7,448 nt of DNA from Chloroflexota bacterium (GCA_017860765.1 JAGDMY010000067.1:1-7448), one strand, 5' to 3'. Positions 1-5,771 are shown, numbered from the stretch's first letter. Translations and numbers: made by a program. Notes: a model not told the origin generated them from the letters alone.

Positions 1-426
1 CACCATATTTGGGCCAACTTTGCTGGCCAGCAGGGGATCCAGCCGGTTAGGTCCCTTCGCCTTTAAAATATCGCCCTGGTCTCCCAGCAAAGAAGGCATT
101 CCACCGGTGGCAATGATGGTGCCTACTCGTTCGCGCCTTTCCTGCCCCAGGTCCAGCCCGGCGGACTCAATGGCCATTTTGGCGGCTGCAATCGCGAAGT
201 GGGTAGGTCGGGAAGTGCGATCGACCCTTTTTAAGGGCATATATTTCTCGGGTTTGAAACCCTTGACCTCAGCGATGACTTTCACCGAGTAGAGGCTGGA
301 ATCGAAAGCCGTTATCGGCCCAACCCCATTTTTCCCTTCCGCTAATCCTTGCCAGAATTCATCTGCGGTCAACCCGATGGGCGTCACAGCCCCCAGGCCC
401 GTAATAAACACTTTTTTATATCTCAA
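1..426 (-). CDS. fabF: 3-oxoacyl-ACP synthase II (KAS II), N-terminal part, cut by left window edge
   Basis: This gene encodes the elongating condensing enzyme of type II fatty-acid synthesis, which joins malonyl-ACP to a growing acyl-ACP in the cytoplasm. The first 142 codons are present. The N-terminus reads MRYKKVFITGLGAVTPIG, the classic KAS I/II opening, and residues 21-48 (ADEFWQGL...GVGPITAFD) continue the family pattern. Further family-like stretches are RTSRPTHFAIAAAKMA at about 89-104 and the segment ending SKVGPNMV at the edge. The catalytic Cys-His-His residues lie beyond the window and cannot be checked. The start is a TTG, since no ATG is available and TTG places the conserved KVFITGLG at the usual distance. 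A GAAAGGA motif lies 10 nt upstream. The gene begins 21 bp after the fabL stop, so it is the sixth gene of the lipid operon. A FabB-like or polyketide-type KAS is possible but less likely beside acpP and plsX. Confidence 0.9.
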   Translation of the reverse strand, partial: MRYKKVFITGLGAVTPIGLTADEFWQGLAEGKNGVGPITAFDSSLYSVKVIAEVKGFKPEKYMPLKRVDRTSRPTHFAIAAAKMAIESAGLDLGQERRERVGTIIATGGMPSLLGDQGDILKAKGPNRLDPLLASKVGPNMV

Positions 427-436
427 AGGGGTTGTA

Positions 437-443
437 TCCTTTC
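437..443 (-). promoter_or_regulatory. Ribosome binding site of fabF (supports TTG start)
   Basis: GAAAGGA on the minus strand lies 10 nt before the TTG at 426-424, inside the 21-bp gap after the fabL stop. The spacing is slightly long. No ATG or GTG competes nearby except a GTG at codon 6, which would remove part of the conserved N-terminal strand. Confidence 0.55.
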
Positions 444-447
444 GTGA

Positions 448-1218
448 TTATTTGGTCGGTGTCGTAAGAGGTGAAATGGAATAGCCACCATCGATGGTGA
501 TCACCTGGCCTCTTATCATATAGGCTTCAGCGGAGCAAAGAAAAGCCACCAGGTTGGCTACATCCTCCGGCAGCACCATCCTGCCGGCCGGAGTGGTCTG
601 CACAGCCATGAAAGCCGGCAGAGATTTATCGCCCGCATATATTTTTAAAGCTTCTGTTTCTACCGCCCCCGGCGCCACACAATTGACGCTAATGTTTTTC
701 GGCGCCAGCTCGATCGCCAGGTAGCGTGTCAAGGCCTCCAAAGCAGCTTTCGATACCCCCACCGCGGTGTAGATCTGCCAGGCCATACGCGAACCCAGGC
801 TCGATATGCTTACTATCTGTCCCCCGTTCGGCATCAGCTTGACTGCCTTCTGGGCACACAGCAATAGGGCCCTGGCATTGATATCCATGGTCCACTCCCA
901 GCCCTTGGCATCCAGTTCCAGCGCCGGTCTGGCTACCCCGGAGGCCGCATTGCTGATGAGTATATCCAGCTTGCCGAATTTGGCCTCGATCTCCTGAAAC
1001 ATACTCTCGATTTTTTCGGGTTCACCCACATTGGCTTTGATGATATGGGCATTGACCCCTTTGCTGCGGGCTTCCTGGGCGGTAAGCTCAGCCTGCGACG
1101 TCCGCCGGAAATAATTGATGATGACATCGGCCCCTTCAGAGGCCAATTTTAAAGTAATGGCCCTGCCTATACCCCGGGAGCCTCCGGTAATCAGGGCCAC
1201 CTTGCCTTTTAATGACAT
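448..1218 (-). CDS. fabL: Enoyl-ACP reductase III (FabL-type short-chain dehydrogenase)
   Basis: This is a 256-residue short-chain dehydrogenase. It probably reduces trans-2-enoyl-ACP to acyl-ACP with NADPH, the last step of each elongation cycle. The Rossmann nucleotide motif TGGSRGIG is at residues 11-18 and the structural NAASG at 90-94. The catalytic stretch is IVSISSLGS at 135-143 followed by Y150 and K157. The spacing Tyr-x6-Lys (YTAVGVSK) is that of enoyl-ACP reductases; beta-ketoacyl reductases (FabG) have Tyr-x3-Lys. Recalled Bacillus subtilis FabL shares the runs NAASG, GVSKAALEALTRYLA, TPAGRMV and MIRGQ, so I favour FabL over FabG although automatic annotation would probably say FabG. 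The ATG start gives the normal SDR opening MSLKGKVALITGG; an AGG directly abuts it and a weak GGCGG lies slightly upstream. The gene follows acpP after 114 bp and precedes fabF, as expected for a fatty-acid operon. No FabG is seen in the window. Confidence 0.85.
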   Translation of the reverse strand: MSLKGKVALITGGSRGIGRAITLKLASEGADVIINYFRRTSQAELTAQEARSKGVNAHIIKANVGEPEKIESMFQEIEAKFGKLDILISNAASGVARPALELDAKGWEWTMDINARALLLCAQKAVKLMPNGGQIVSISSLGSRMAWQIYTAVGVSKAALEALTRYLAIELAPKNISVNCVAPGAVETEALKIYAGDKSLPAFMAVQTTPAGRMVLPEDVANLVAFLCSAEAYMIRGQVITIDGGYSISPLTTPTK

Positions 1219-1231
1219 CCTAAACCGCCTA

Positions 1232-1307
1232 ATTATACTCTTCCCATTTCCATAAACCGGACCCTAAAAGTTGAATAATATCCTATCATCACGATTAAGG
1301 AAACCAA
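1232..1307 (-). promoter_or_regulatory. Candidate internal promoters between acpP and fabL
   Basis: The 114-bp gap 1219-1332 is the longest inside the operon. On the minus strand it holds TTGGTT (1307-1302), a 16-nt spacer and an extended -10 TGA-TAGGAT (-10 at 1285-1280), which would start transcription near 1273. A second, perfect TATAAT lies at 1237-1232 without a good -35; it would start only a few bases before the fabL ATG, giving a nearly leaderless message. Either could give fabL-fabF expression independent of the upstream genes. Both are motif matches only. I see no convincing terminator in this gap. Confidence 0.3.
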
Positions 1308-1332
1308 AGGTTTGAAAATGGCATAAGTGGAA

Positions 1333-1590
1333 CTATTTCTTTTCGGCGACTTTCTTCTTAACATAGGCAATAAAGCTGCCCATATCGGTGATAGCCTTCA
1401 GCTCTTCATCGACCAGTTCGATGTCATATGTCTCCTCCAGGGCCACCAGGACCTGGACTACGTCCAGTGAGTCAGCCCCCAGCTCCTTGAAAGTGGTAGT
1501 CGGATTCAGGACCACATCTTCCTTCCGGATAATCTTAGCGACAATCTTGCGTAAAGTTTCTTCGACATCCATGGTTTTGTCAGTCGTCAT
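1333..1590 (-). CDS. acpP: Acyl carrier protein
   Basis: This small acidic cytoplasmic protein of 85 residues carries growing acyl chains on a 4'-phosphopantetheine arm. The attachment motif GADSLD is at residues 38-43, with Ser41 the modified serine. The four-helix ACP pattern is clear, with helix II DSLDVVQVLVALEETYDIEL after the serine and a basic tail VKKKVAEKK. The length is near the family norm of 75-85. The ATG at 1590 is chosen over the internal ATG at codon 7 because a strong AAGGAG lies 6 nt upstream of it. The gene starts 27 bp after plsX ends and serves its neighbours directly: FabF, the dehydratase pair and the FabL-like reductase act on acyl-ACP, and PlsX consumes it. It is recognised with near certainty; only dedication to a special pathway instead of bulk fatty-acid synthesis would change the reading. 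Confidence 0.97.
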   Translation of the reverse strand: MTTDKTMDVEETLRKIVAKIIRKEDVVLNPTTTFKELGADSLDVVQVLVALEETYDIELVDEELKAITDMGSFIAYVKKKVAEKK

Positions 1591-1596
1591 TTAATG

Positions 1597-1602
1597 CTCC
1601 TT
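1597..1602 (-). promoter_or_regulatory. Strong ribosome binding site of acpP
   Basis: AAGGAG on the minus strand lies 6 nt before the ATG at 1590-1588, in the short plsX-acpP gap. It is the best-matched ribosome binding site of the lipid operon, in line with the high ACP level cells usually need. Confidence 0.75.
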
Positions 1603-1617
1603 CGTTAAATAATATTC

Positions 1618-2628
1618 TTAAGAACCCGGTGTATTTAACCTGGCCCTGATTCCTACCAGCTCGGACTTCAGGGCGTTGACAACATCTTTTTCAGCAAAGA
1701 ATTTCATCTGGGAAACGGCACGTGCAAAATCATCATATTTCGCCCGACCGTGAATCTTAATGACCAGTCCGTTGACCGCCCAAATCGGGCCACCCCCGCT
1801 GGTGTCCGCCGCGTTAGTGGCTTTGAGGAAGCTCCCGCAAATTTCCTGGATGTCCTTGTCGGCGATTTTACCTTTGAGTTTATTCTCCAGCCAGCGGGCT
1901 TCAACCCTGCCCAGACATTCGGTAAATTTAACCAGAATATTTCCTACAAATCCATCACACACGATGACATTGGCTTTACCCAGCGGAATATCATAGCCTT
2001 CCACGTTGCCTATAAAATTCAGGCCGCTTTTCTTAAAGAGAGGATAGGCGCTTTTAGCCAGCTCATTGCCTTTCCCTTCTTCTACGCCGACATTTAGTAT
2101 AGCCACCTTCGGATCGGGGATATTTAGCACCTTCTTGGCAAAGACAGTCCCTACAATGGCAAAGTCCAGAAGCTGGTCCGGACGTACGTCGATGTTGCCC
2201 CCCAGGTCCATCATCACCGTCTGGGGAGCAAATCCCAAAAAAGGCCCGCCGACCACCGGGCGAGAGATCCCCTCCACCATTCCCATTATGCCTAAAGCGG
2301 CTGAAACCACCCCTCCCGTAGGCCCCGCGGAGAGCAGGCCGCTGGCTTTGCCCTCCCTTACCAGTTTAGCCGCCTGGGCAATGGAGGCATTTCTTTTGGT
2401 GCGCAAAGCATAAGCTGGCTGCTCACCTTCGACCAGATATTCATCCGTGTGGACTATTTCGATATCCATTCCCGAAGTATCATATTTGGCCAGTTCCGCC
2501 TTGATCTTGTCTTGCTGGCCGACCAGAATCAGTCCGGCGGCCGACTCCCTGGCACCCAGGACTACCCCTTTGATGGCATCACCGGGCGCATTATCGCCAC
2601 CCATAGCATCAACCGAAATTTTAATCAT
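1618..2628 (-). CDS. plsX: Phosphate acyltransferase PlsX
   Basis: PlsX converts acyl-ACP and inorganic phosphate to acyl-phosphate, the acyl donor for PlsY in the first step of phosphatidic acid synthesis; it is peripheral to the inner face of the membrane. The 336-residue length is normal. The signature ISVDAMGGDNAP is at residues 4-15. Other family stretches are RTKRNASIAQAAKLVREGKA (about 76-95), LLSAGPTGG (98-106), DLGGNIDVRP, LNVGVEEGKGNELAKSAY, FIGNVEGYDI, CDGFVGNILVKF and VNGLVIKIHGRAKYDDF. Several positions differ from the more usual forms, for example SAGNTGA, DVGANVD and TDGFTGN. The start ATG overlaps the end of the upstream hydratase gene by 8 bp, with GAGG 7 nt before it, so the two are probably translationally coupled. 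It lies directly before acpP, a common arrangement. Confidence 0.95.
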   Translation of the reverse strand: MIKISVDAMGGDNAPGDAIKGVVLGARESAAGLILVGQQDKIKAELAKYDTSGMDIEIVHTDEYLVEGEQPAYALRTKRNASIAQAAKLVREGKASGLLSAGPTGGVVSAALGIMGMVEGISRPVVGGPFLGFAPQTVMMDLGGNIDVRPDQLLDFAIVGTVFAKKVLNIPDPKVAILNVGVEEGKGNELAKSAYPLFKKSGLNFIGNVEGYDIPLGKANVIVCDGFVGNILVKFTECLGRVEARWLENKLKGKIADKDIQEICGSFLKATNAADTSGGGPIWAVNGLVIKIHGRAKYDDFARAVSQMKFFAEKDVVNALKSELVGIRARLNTPGS

Positions 2629-3052
2629 TTCTTACCCTCACTACGGCTTCTCCGGAAATCACGGTTTCGCCTTTTTGATTAGAACAGAGAACATCGCAGC
2701 TGACTGTGGTCTGCTCAATATCGCTTTGCACATTCCTTATTTTAGCCTCAACGGTGATAGTATCACCCGGTCTGGCCGGAGCCTTGAATCTGACATTAAA
2801 TCGGCCGCCGGTCAGCCAGCTCTTACCAAAAGCTTCGGTCATCACCTGCGAAGCGTACGCCAGAATGAGCATTCCGTGGGCAATAGTCCCGCCGGCAGGA
2901 GTCTTGCGGGCGAACTCCTCATCTATATGAATCGGATTGTAGTCTCCGCTAGCCCGGGCGTAGAGATTGATATTCTCCTGAGTTACGCGTTTGCGTAGTT
3001 CGGGAAGAGACTGACCCACCTTGAGTTTATCCAAGGGTATTTTCGTGTCCAT
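2621..3052 (-). CDS. MaoC-family (R)-hydratase / 3-hydroxyacyl-ACP dehydratase, catalytic subunit (HadB-like)
   Basis: This is a 143-residue single hot-dog-fold protein of the MaoC dehydratase family. It probably removes water from 3-hydroxyacyl-ACP to give the enoyl-ACP substrate of the FabL-type reductase. The hydratase motif is intact: YARASGDYNPIHID at residues 31-44 with the catalytic Asp37 and His42, followed by GGTIAHGML at 54-62. The later strands RFNVRFKAPARPGDTITVEAKI and the C-terminal GETVISGEAVVRV fit the family. It lies 49 bp after the HadA-like gene and overlaps plsX by 8 bp, which ties it to fatty-acid synthesis and not to beta-oxidation. No FabZ is visible, so this pair may be the main dehydratase. 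No good Shine-Dalgarno precedes the ATG, but an in-frame TGA two codons upstream rules out an upstream extension. A stand-alone enoyl-CoA hydratase (PhaJ-like) is the alternative. Confidence 0.85.
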   Translation of the reverse strand: MDTKIPLDKLKVGQSLPELRKRVTQENINLYARASGDYNPIHIDEEFARKTPAGGTIAHGMLILAYASQVMTEAFGKSWLTGGRFNVRFKAPARPGDTITVEAKIRNVQSDIEQTTVSCDVLCSNQKGETVISGEAVVRVRND

Positions 3053-3101
3053 TATTCAGTCGATCCGGCTTAGCTTCCTTATTCCCGATATTCCAGGCTA
3101 A

Positions 3102-3506
3102 TCAGGGCAATACAAAACCCACCTTTCCGGTGAGTATTTTTTCCTGATTTTGATTCAGTACCGTAATATCAGTATTCATCAAATGCAGGCCTCCCCGCTC
3201 TACCTTCCGTCCAATTTTAGAATAGCAGGTAATTGTATCCCCCACGCGGGTAAGCTTTAAAAATTCCAGTTCTTGAGATACATGAATCGTACCCGAAGGC
3301 ATGGTGGCCCCCTGTGCTAAAGAGGCCATGGCGAAAGCCGTCACTGCCATCGGGGGTACCAGATCACCCATCACATATATCTCGCTGGCCTCCCCGACAG
3401 CCTTTAAATAAAGAGCCACCGCCTCGGTGTCCAGCCGGTAGCTGCGAGCGGGAAATTCAAAACCTACTGGTAATTGGTAGTATTCTGCCTTTGCCTGTTC
3501 CGCCAT
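3102..3506 (-). CDS. MaoC-like hot-dog protein lacking the catalytic dyad (HadA-like dehydratase partner)
   Basis: This 134-residue protein shows the N-terminal hot-dog pattern of the MaoC/FAS1-type dehydratases. In mycobacterial HadAB, a related but non-catalytic HadA pairs with the catalytic HadB; I infer the same partnership here. Aligning YLKAVGEASEIY (residues 33-44) with YARASGDYNPIH of the neighbouring gene puts Glu39 at the catalytic Asp and Tyr44 at the catalytic His. The active-site pair is therefore absent, while the following PPMAVTAFAMASL and LEFLKLTRVGDTITCYSKI keep the fold pattern. It is the first gene after the predicted promoter and operator. The ATG at 3506 has an in-frame TAA two codons upstream and no clear Shine-Dalgarno, so initiation may be weak or use other signals. 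The heterodimer role is inferred from the substitutions and adjacency. Confidence 0.75.
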   Translation of the reverse strand: MAEQAKAEYYQLPVGFEFPARSYRLDTEAVALYLKAVGEASEIYVMGDLVPPMAVTAFAMASLAQGATMPSGTIHVSQELEFLKLTRVGDTITCYSKIGRKVERGGLHLMNTDITVLNQNQEKILTGKVGFVLP

Positions 3507-3521
3507 TTTTTACGCCGATAT

Positions 3522-3542
3522 ATACCTAGAAGGTCTAGGTAT
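3522..3542. promoter_or_regulatory. Perfect palindromic operator candidate for the lipid operon
   Basis: Two exact 9-bp inverted arms, ATACCTAGA and TCTAGGTAT, flank a 3-nt AGG. The site lies in the 5' leader of the operon at roughly +8 to +28 from the predicted start (near 3549), and ends 15 bp before the ATG at 3506. This position suits a repressor that blocks initiation or early elongation. The arms resemble the TACCTAG core of the Firmicutes FapR box only superficially, and no regulator gene is in the window. An RNA hairpin role is possible, but no U-run follows, so it is not an ordinary terminator. Confidence 0.65.
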
Positions 3543-3555
3543 TTCTTGAAAGCCA

Positions 3556-3585
3556 ATACTAACATGCCTTACAAGTGGTTGTCAA
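3556..3585 (-). promoter_or_regulatory. Housekeeping-type promoter of the lipid operon
   Basis: On the minus strand a perfect -35 TTGACA (3585-3580) is followed by an 18-nt spacer and a -10 TAGTAT (3561-3556), preceded by a TG that makes it an extended -10 (TGT-TAGTAT). Transcription should start near 3549, giving a leader of about 43 nt. The -35 begins 3 nt after the holA stop codon, so the operon has its own promoter even if holA reads through. The operator palindrome follows directly. Confidence 0.8.
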
Positions 3586-3588
3586 GAG

Positions 3589-4608
3589 TTAGGGATTCCT
3601 TTCACACAAATCTGCAACCAGGATGTTCAAAGAGAGTTCTCCCTCGAATTTGCCGGTCTTGATGGCCAGATCAGTATCGAGAAGACTGCGATAGATTTCC
3701 TTAAGTCTTTCCGGAGTATATTTCCCCGCCCGGGTGGAAATTTTGTTCCAGGCAAATGGACTTTTTATCCCCAGCATCTTTTGAATTTCGAAGGCCGGTT
3801 TTTTTTGATTTTTCAAGTCCTTCACCTGTATCATCATCTGGACCTGACGGGCCAGAAGACCCAGGATTTCCTGAGGCATTCTGCCATTTTGCAGGAGCTT
3901 ATGGATAATCTGTTCAGCAGTACCGGCCTGCCGGTCCATAATAGCATCCACCATAGCAAAAATGTCCGCCTCTTGAGATGCGCTGACAACTGCCCGGACA
4001 TCCTTTTCCTCGATCAGGCGCCCTGCGGTGAAAGCCACCAGTTTTTCAATCTCATTGGCCATAGTATATAAATCGCCCCCTATAGCCCCCATTAAAACAT
4101 TGGTCGCTTGATGAGAAATACTTCCGCCTGAGCTGTTGATCCTGGATTCGATCCATTGAGAAAGCTGGCGGCCTTGCTTTGTAGGGAAGAATTTTGTCTC
4201 TGCCTTTTTCTCGATGGCCTGGAACAAAGGATTATTTTGGCAGGAGTTTCTGCTCGCCTCAAAGGTGTCTATCAAGACCAGCAGGGTGCTATCCGGAAAA
4301 CCCTGTACACAATCGGCCAGCGCCTGGCATTCTCTCTCTCTAGCGCCGCTATCTTTGTTCCTGGTCGGTCTCCCGGACCTGTCCCGGGTCTCGAAACGTT
4401 CCAGTAGTCCTCGAACTATCACCAGACGCCTGGCTGACAGAAAAGGCATCGCTTCGCCCAGGGACTTGAGTTCATTCAGGGTCACCTTCTGGCCATCCAG
4501 GACATTCATATTGGTCGCCAGAAGAGAATTATCGCCCAGGCTTTTTTTGATCTCCTGCACAGCTTCTTCAATTGAGAAGTCGTCTTTGCCCCAAAAAATA
4601 TAAAGCAA
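3589..4608 (-). CDS. holA: DNA polymerase III subunit delta
   Basis: HolA opens the beta sliding clamp within the clamp-loader complex during chromosome replication. The protein opens LLYIFWGKDDFSIEEAVQEIKK, the typical N-terminus of the family, and the AAA-like N-terminal half has no P-loop, as expected for delta. The C-terminal part is characteristic: ADIFAMVDAIMDRQAG, LLQNGRMPQEILGLLARQVQMM, and near the end SLLDTDLAIKTGKFEGELSLNILVADL. An upstream in-frame ATG at 4692 would add 28 residues unlike the family, and would run through both the ribosome binding site and the promoter candidate. I therefore prefer TTG at 4608-4606, with GGAGG 5 nt upstream, giving 339 residues, near the usual 330-350. 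A charged, Arg-rich stretch around residues 73-90 (RDRSGRPTRNKDSGARERE) looks like a loop insertion. It precedes the lipid operon but probably has its own promoter. Confidence 0.9.
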   Translation of the reverse strand: MLYIFWGKDDFSIEEAVQEIKKSLGDNSLLATNMNVLDGQKVTLNELKSLGEAMPFLSARRLVIVRGLLERFETRDRSGRPTRNKDSGARERECQALADCVQGFPDSTLLVLIDTFEASRNSCQNNPLFQAIEKKAETKFFPTKQGRQLSQWIESRINSSGGSISHQATNVLMGAIGGDLYTMANEIEKLVAFTAGRLIEEKDVRAVVSASQEADIFAMVDAIMDRQAGTAEQIIHKLLQNGRMPQEILGLLARQVQMMIQVKDLKNQKKPAFEIQKMLGIKSPFAWNKISTRAGKYTPERLKEIYRSLLDTDLAIKTGKFEGELSLNILVADLCERNP

Positions 4609-4613
4609 GTCAT

Positions 4614-4618
4614 CCTCC
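4614..4618 (-). promoter_or_regulatory. Ribosome binding site that fixes the holA TTG start
   Basis: GGAGG on the minus strand lies 5 nt before the TTG at 4608-4606. An ATG directly after the GGAGG is in a different frame and too close to be used. The site argues against the longer in-frame ATG at 4692. Confidence 0.75.
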
Positions 4619-4636
4619 CTTGATATGGCCAATCCT

Positions 4637-4645
4637 ATTCTAACA
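4637..4645 (-). promoter_or_regulatory. Extended -10 promoter candidate for holA
   Basis: Minus strand TGT-TAGAAT gives an extended -10 (TAGAAT at 4642-4637) with no clear -35 at 16-18 nt. The start would fall near 4630, leaving a leader of about 22 nt that contains the GGAGG ribosome binding site. The element closely resembles the lipid-operon -10 (TGT-TAGTAT). Confidence 0.5.
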
Positions 4646-4674
4646 TACCTGAGGGAGTGATTCCTTCCCAAAAA

Positions 4675-4703
4675 TTGACCTTTAGGCACCAAGAGGCTAG
4701 TAT
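4675..4703 (+). promoter_or_regulatory. Promoter of the binding-protein/kinase pair
   Basis: TTGACC (4675-4680), a 17-nt spacer and TAGTAT (4698-4703) form a good housekeeping promoter. The start would be near 4710, about 30 nt before the ATG at 4741. It lies back to back with the holA promoter candidate in the 132-bp divergent region. Confidence 0.65.
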
Positions 4704-4731
4704 ATTCTCAAAGGAAAATATTTCCGGAATT

Positions 4732-4735
4732 GGAG
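4732..4735 (+). promoter_or_regulatory. Ribosome binding site of the BMP lipoprotein gene
   Basis: GGAG lies 5 nt before the ATG at 4741. It favours this start over the in-frame ATG at 4657, which precedes the promoter and would put 28 unrelated residues before the signal peptide. Confidence 0.7.
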
Positions 4736-4740
4736 TCAAC

Positions 4741-5766
4741 ATGATCAGGAGACCAGTCTTAAAGCGTCCTTTATTCAACCCGCGGTTGATTTTGTTCGCG
4801 CTTTCGTTTTTCTGGTTTCCGGCCCTTCTTTTAACAGGCTGCAGTCAGGCTAACCAGCCCTCAGGCAGTCAGCAGAGTGTTTTGAATGTGGGTATGATTC
4901 TGGGGTCCGGGGGTCTGGGGGATAGGTCCTTTAATGACTCAGCTTACAGCGGCCTACTGGAAAGCCAGAAAATCTACAACATCCGTTTTGAGACAGTCAA
5001 TCCTACCAGCGAGGCCTCCAAACTAGATGCTCTGCGCCTTTTTGCCAATAATAAATATGATTTGATTATCGGAGTCGCCTTTGAGAACCAGAGCGCCATT
5101 GCCACCGTTGCCAGGGAATTTCCCCAGGTCCGCTTTGCCGCTATTGACTTCGAACTTGCCGGCGACAATGTTGCTTCAATCGTATATCGTGAGCAAGAAG
5201 GCGATTTTCTGATAGGGGTGTTGGACGCCATGCTCACCAGGTCTAAATACATCGGTGTCATAGGCGGTACTGATATTCCCGCTATCAGACGCATCATGTC
5301 AGGTTTCAAGCAGGGAGCGGCATACCAGGACAGCAGCGTTAAGGTCTTTGCCGACTTTGCCGGTACTTTCTCCGACCCTGAAGTAGGTCTGGCTTTAGCC
5401 CTGACCCGTTACAATGAGGGGGCTGACGTTATCCATAACGCCGCCAGCAAGACCGGTCTGGGTATAATCGAGGCTGCCAAGCAGACGGGCAAACTCACCA
5501 CCGGGACCAGTGGAGACCAGCGCTATCTGGCACCTGGAAATGTGGTCGGTAATCGGCCAAAGCGGGTCGATACCGCCGTAATGTTGCTCATCGATGAAAT
5601 AAAAAAAGGGACTTTTAAACCCGGAATTCGCTCGCTGGGTTTAAAGGAAAACGGCCTTTCTCTGGGACCTTTTGATGAATCTATCGTCGATAAAAAGATG
5701 TTAAACCGGCTGGAAGACTTGAAGAAAAAAATTATCGGCGGTCAAATTGCCATCCAGGCTGAATAA
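4741..5766 (+). CDS. BMP/PnrA-family substrate-binding lipoprotein
   Basis: This is a 341-residue lipid-anchored binding protein of the Bmp/PnrA (Med-like) family. Studied members bind purine nucleosides or related small molecules for ABC transporters. The signal peptide has a basic n-region (MIRRPVLKRP), a hydrophobic core at about 16-32 and a lipobox LLTGC with Cys34 as the lipidated residue. A Gln/Ser-rich linker follows. Family landmarks are VGMILGSGGLGDRSFNDSAY (50-69), YDLIIGVAF (106-114), RFAAIDFEL (131-139), IVYREQEGDFLIGVLDAML, IGVIGGTDIPAIRRIMSGFKQG, GADVIHNAASKTGLGIIEAAK and TSGDQRYLAPG. The start is set by GGAG and the signal peptide. The stop is 5 bp before the kinase gene, so the two are co-transcribed. 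No permease or ATPase gene follows in the window, so a role as an extracytoplasmic ligand receptor for the kinase is likely, though a transporter elsewhere remains possible. The ligand cannot be read from the sequence. Confidence 0.9.
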   Translation: MIRRPVLKRPLFNPRLILFALSFFWFPALLLTGCSQANQPSGSQQSVLNVGMILGSGGLGDRSFNDSAYSGLLESQKIYNIRFETVNPTSEASKLDALRLFANNKYDLIIGVAFENQSAIATVAREFPQVRFAAIDFELAGDNVASIVYREQEGDFLIGVLDAMLTRSKYIGVIGGTDIPAIRRIMSGFKQGAAYQDSSVKVFADFAGTFSDPEVGLALALTRYNEGADVIHNAASKTGLGIIEAAKQTGKLTTGTSGDQRYLAPGNVVGNRPKRVDTAVMLLIDEIKKGTFKPGIRSLGLKENGLSLGPFDESIVDKKMLNRLEDLKKKIIGGQIAIQAE

Positions 5767-5771
5767 TACCA

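Noticed and set aside
1301..1313. Small hairpin AAACC-AAA-GGTTT after acpP as a terminator
   Set aside because: The stem is only 5 bp, A/T-rich, and not followed by a U-run in the direction of transcription; fabL and fabF continue the operon.
2447..2998. Long plus-strand open frame (183 codons) across plsX and the HadB-like gene
   Set aside because: It is antisense to two clearly recognised genes, has no family resemblance and no ribosome site; it is a shadow of their codon use.
3522..3542. Calling the palindrome a FapR box
   Set aside because: It shares a TACCTAG core but its symmetry and flanks differ from the FapR consensus I know, and no FapR-like gene is in the window.
3522..3542. Calling the palindrome an intrinsic terminator of holA
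   Set aside because: The stem is A/T-rich and lacks a following U-run, and it lies downstream of a near-consensus promoter in the leader of the next operon.
4609..4692. 28-residue N-terminal extension of holA from an ATG at 4692
   Set aside because: The extra residues do not look like the delta-subunit family, and the extension would read through the well-placed GGAGG and the extended -10 candidate.
4657..4740. 28-residue N-terminal extension of the BMP lipoprotein from an ATG at 4657
   Set aside because: It begins upstream of the likely promoter and would bury the signal peptide; the ATG at 4741 has GGAG at 5 nt and a normal lipoprotein leader.
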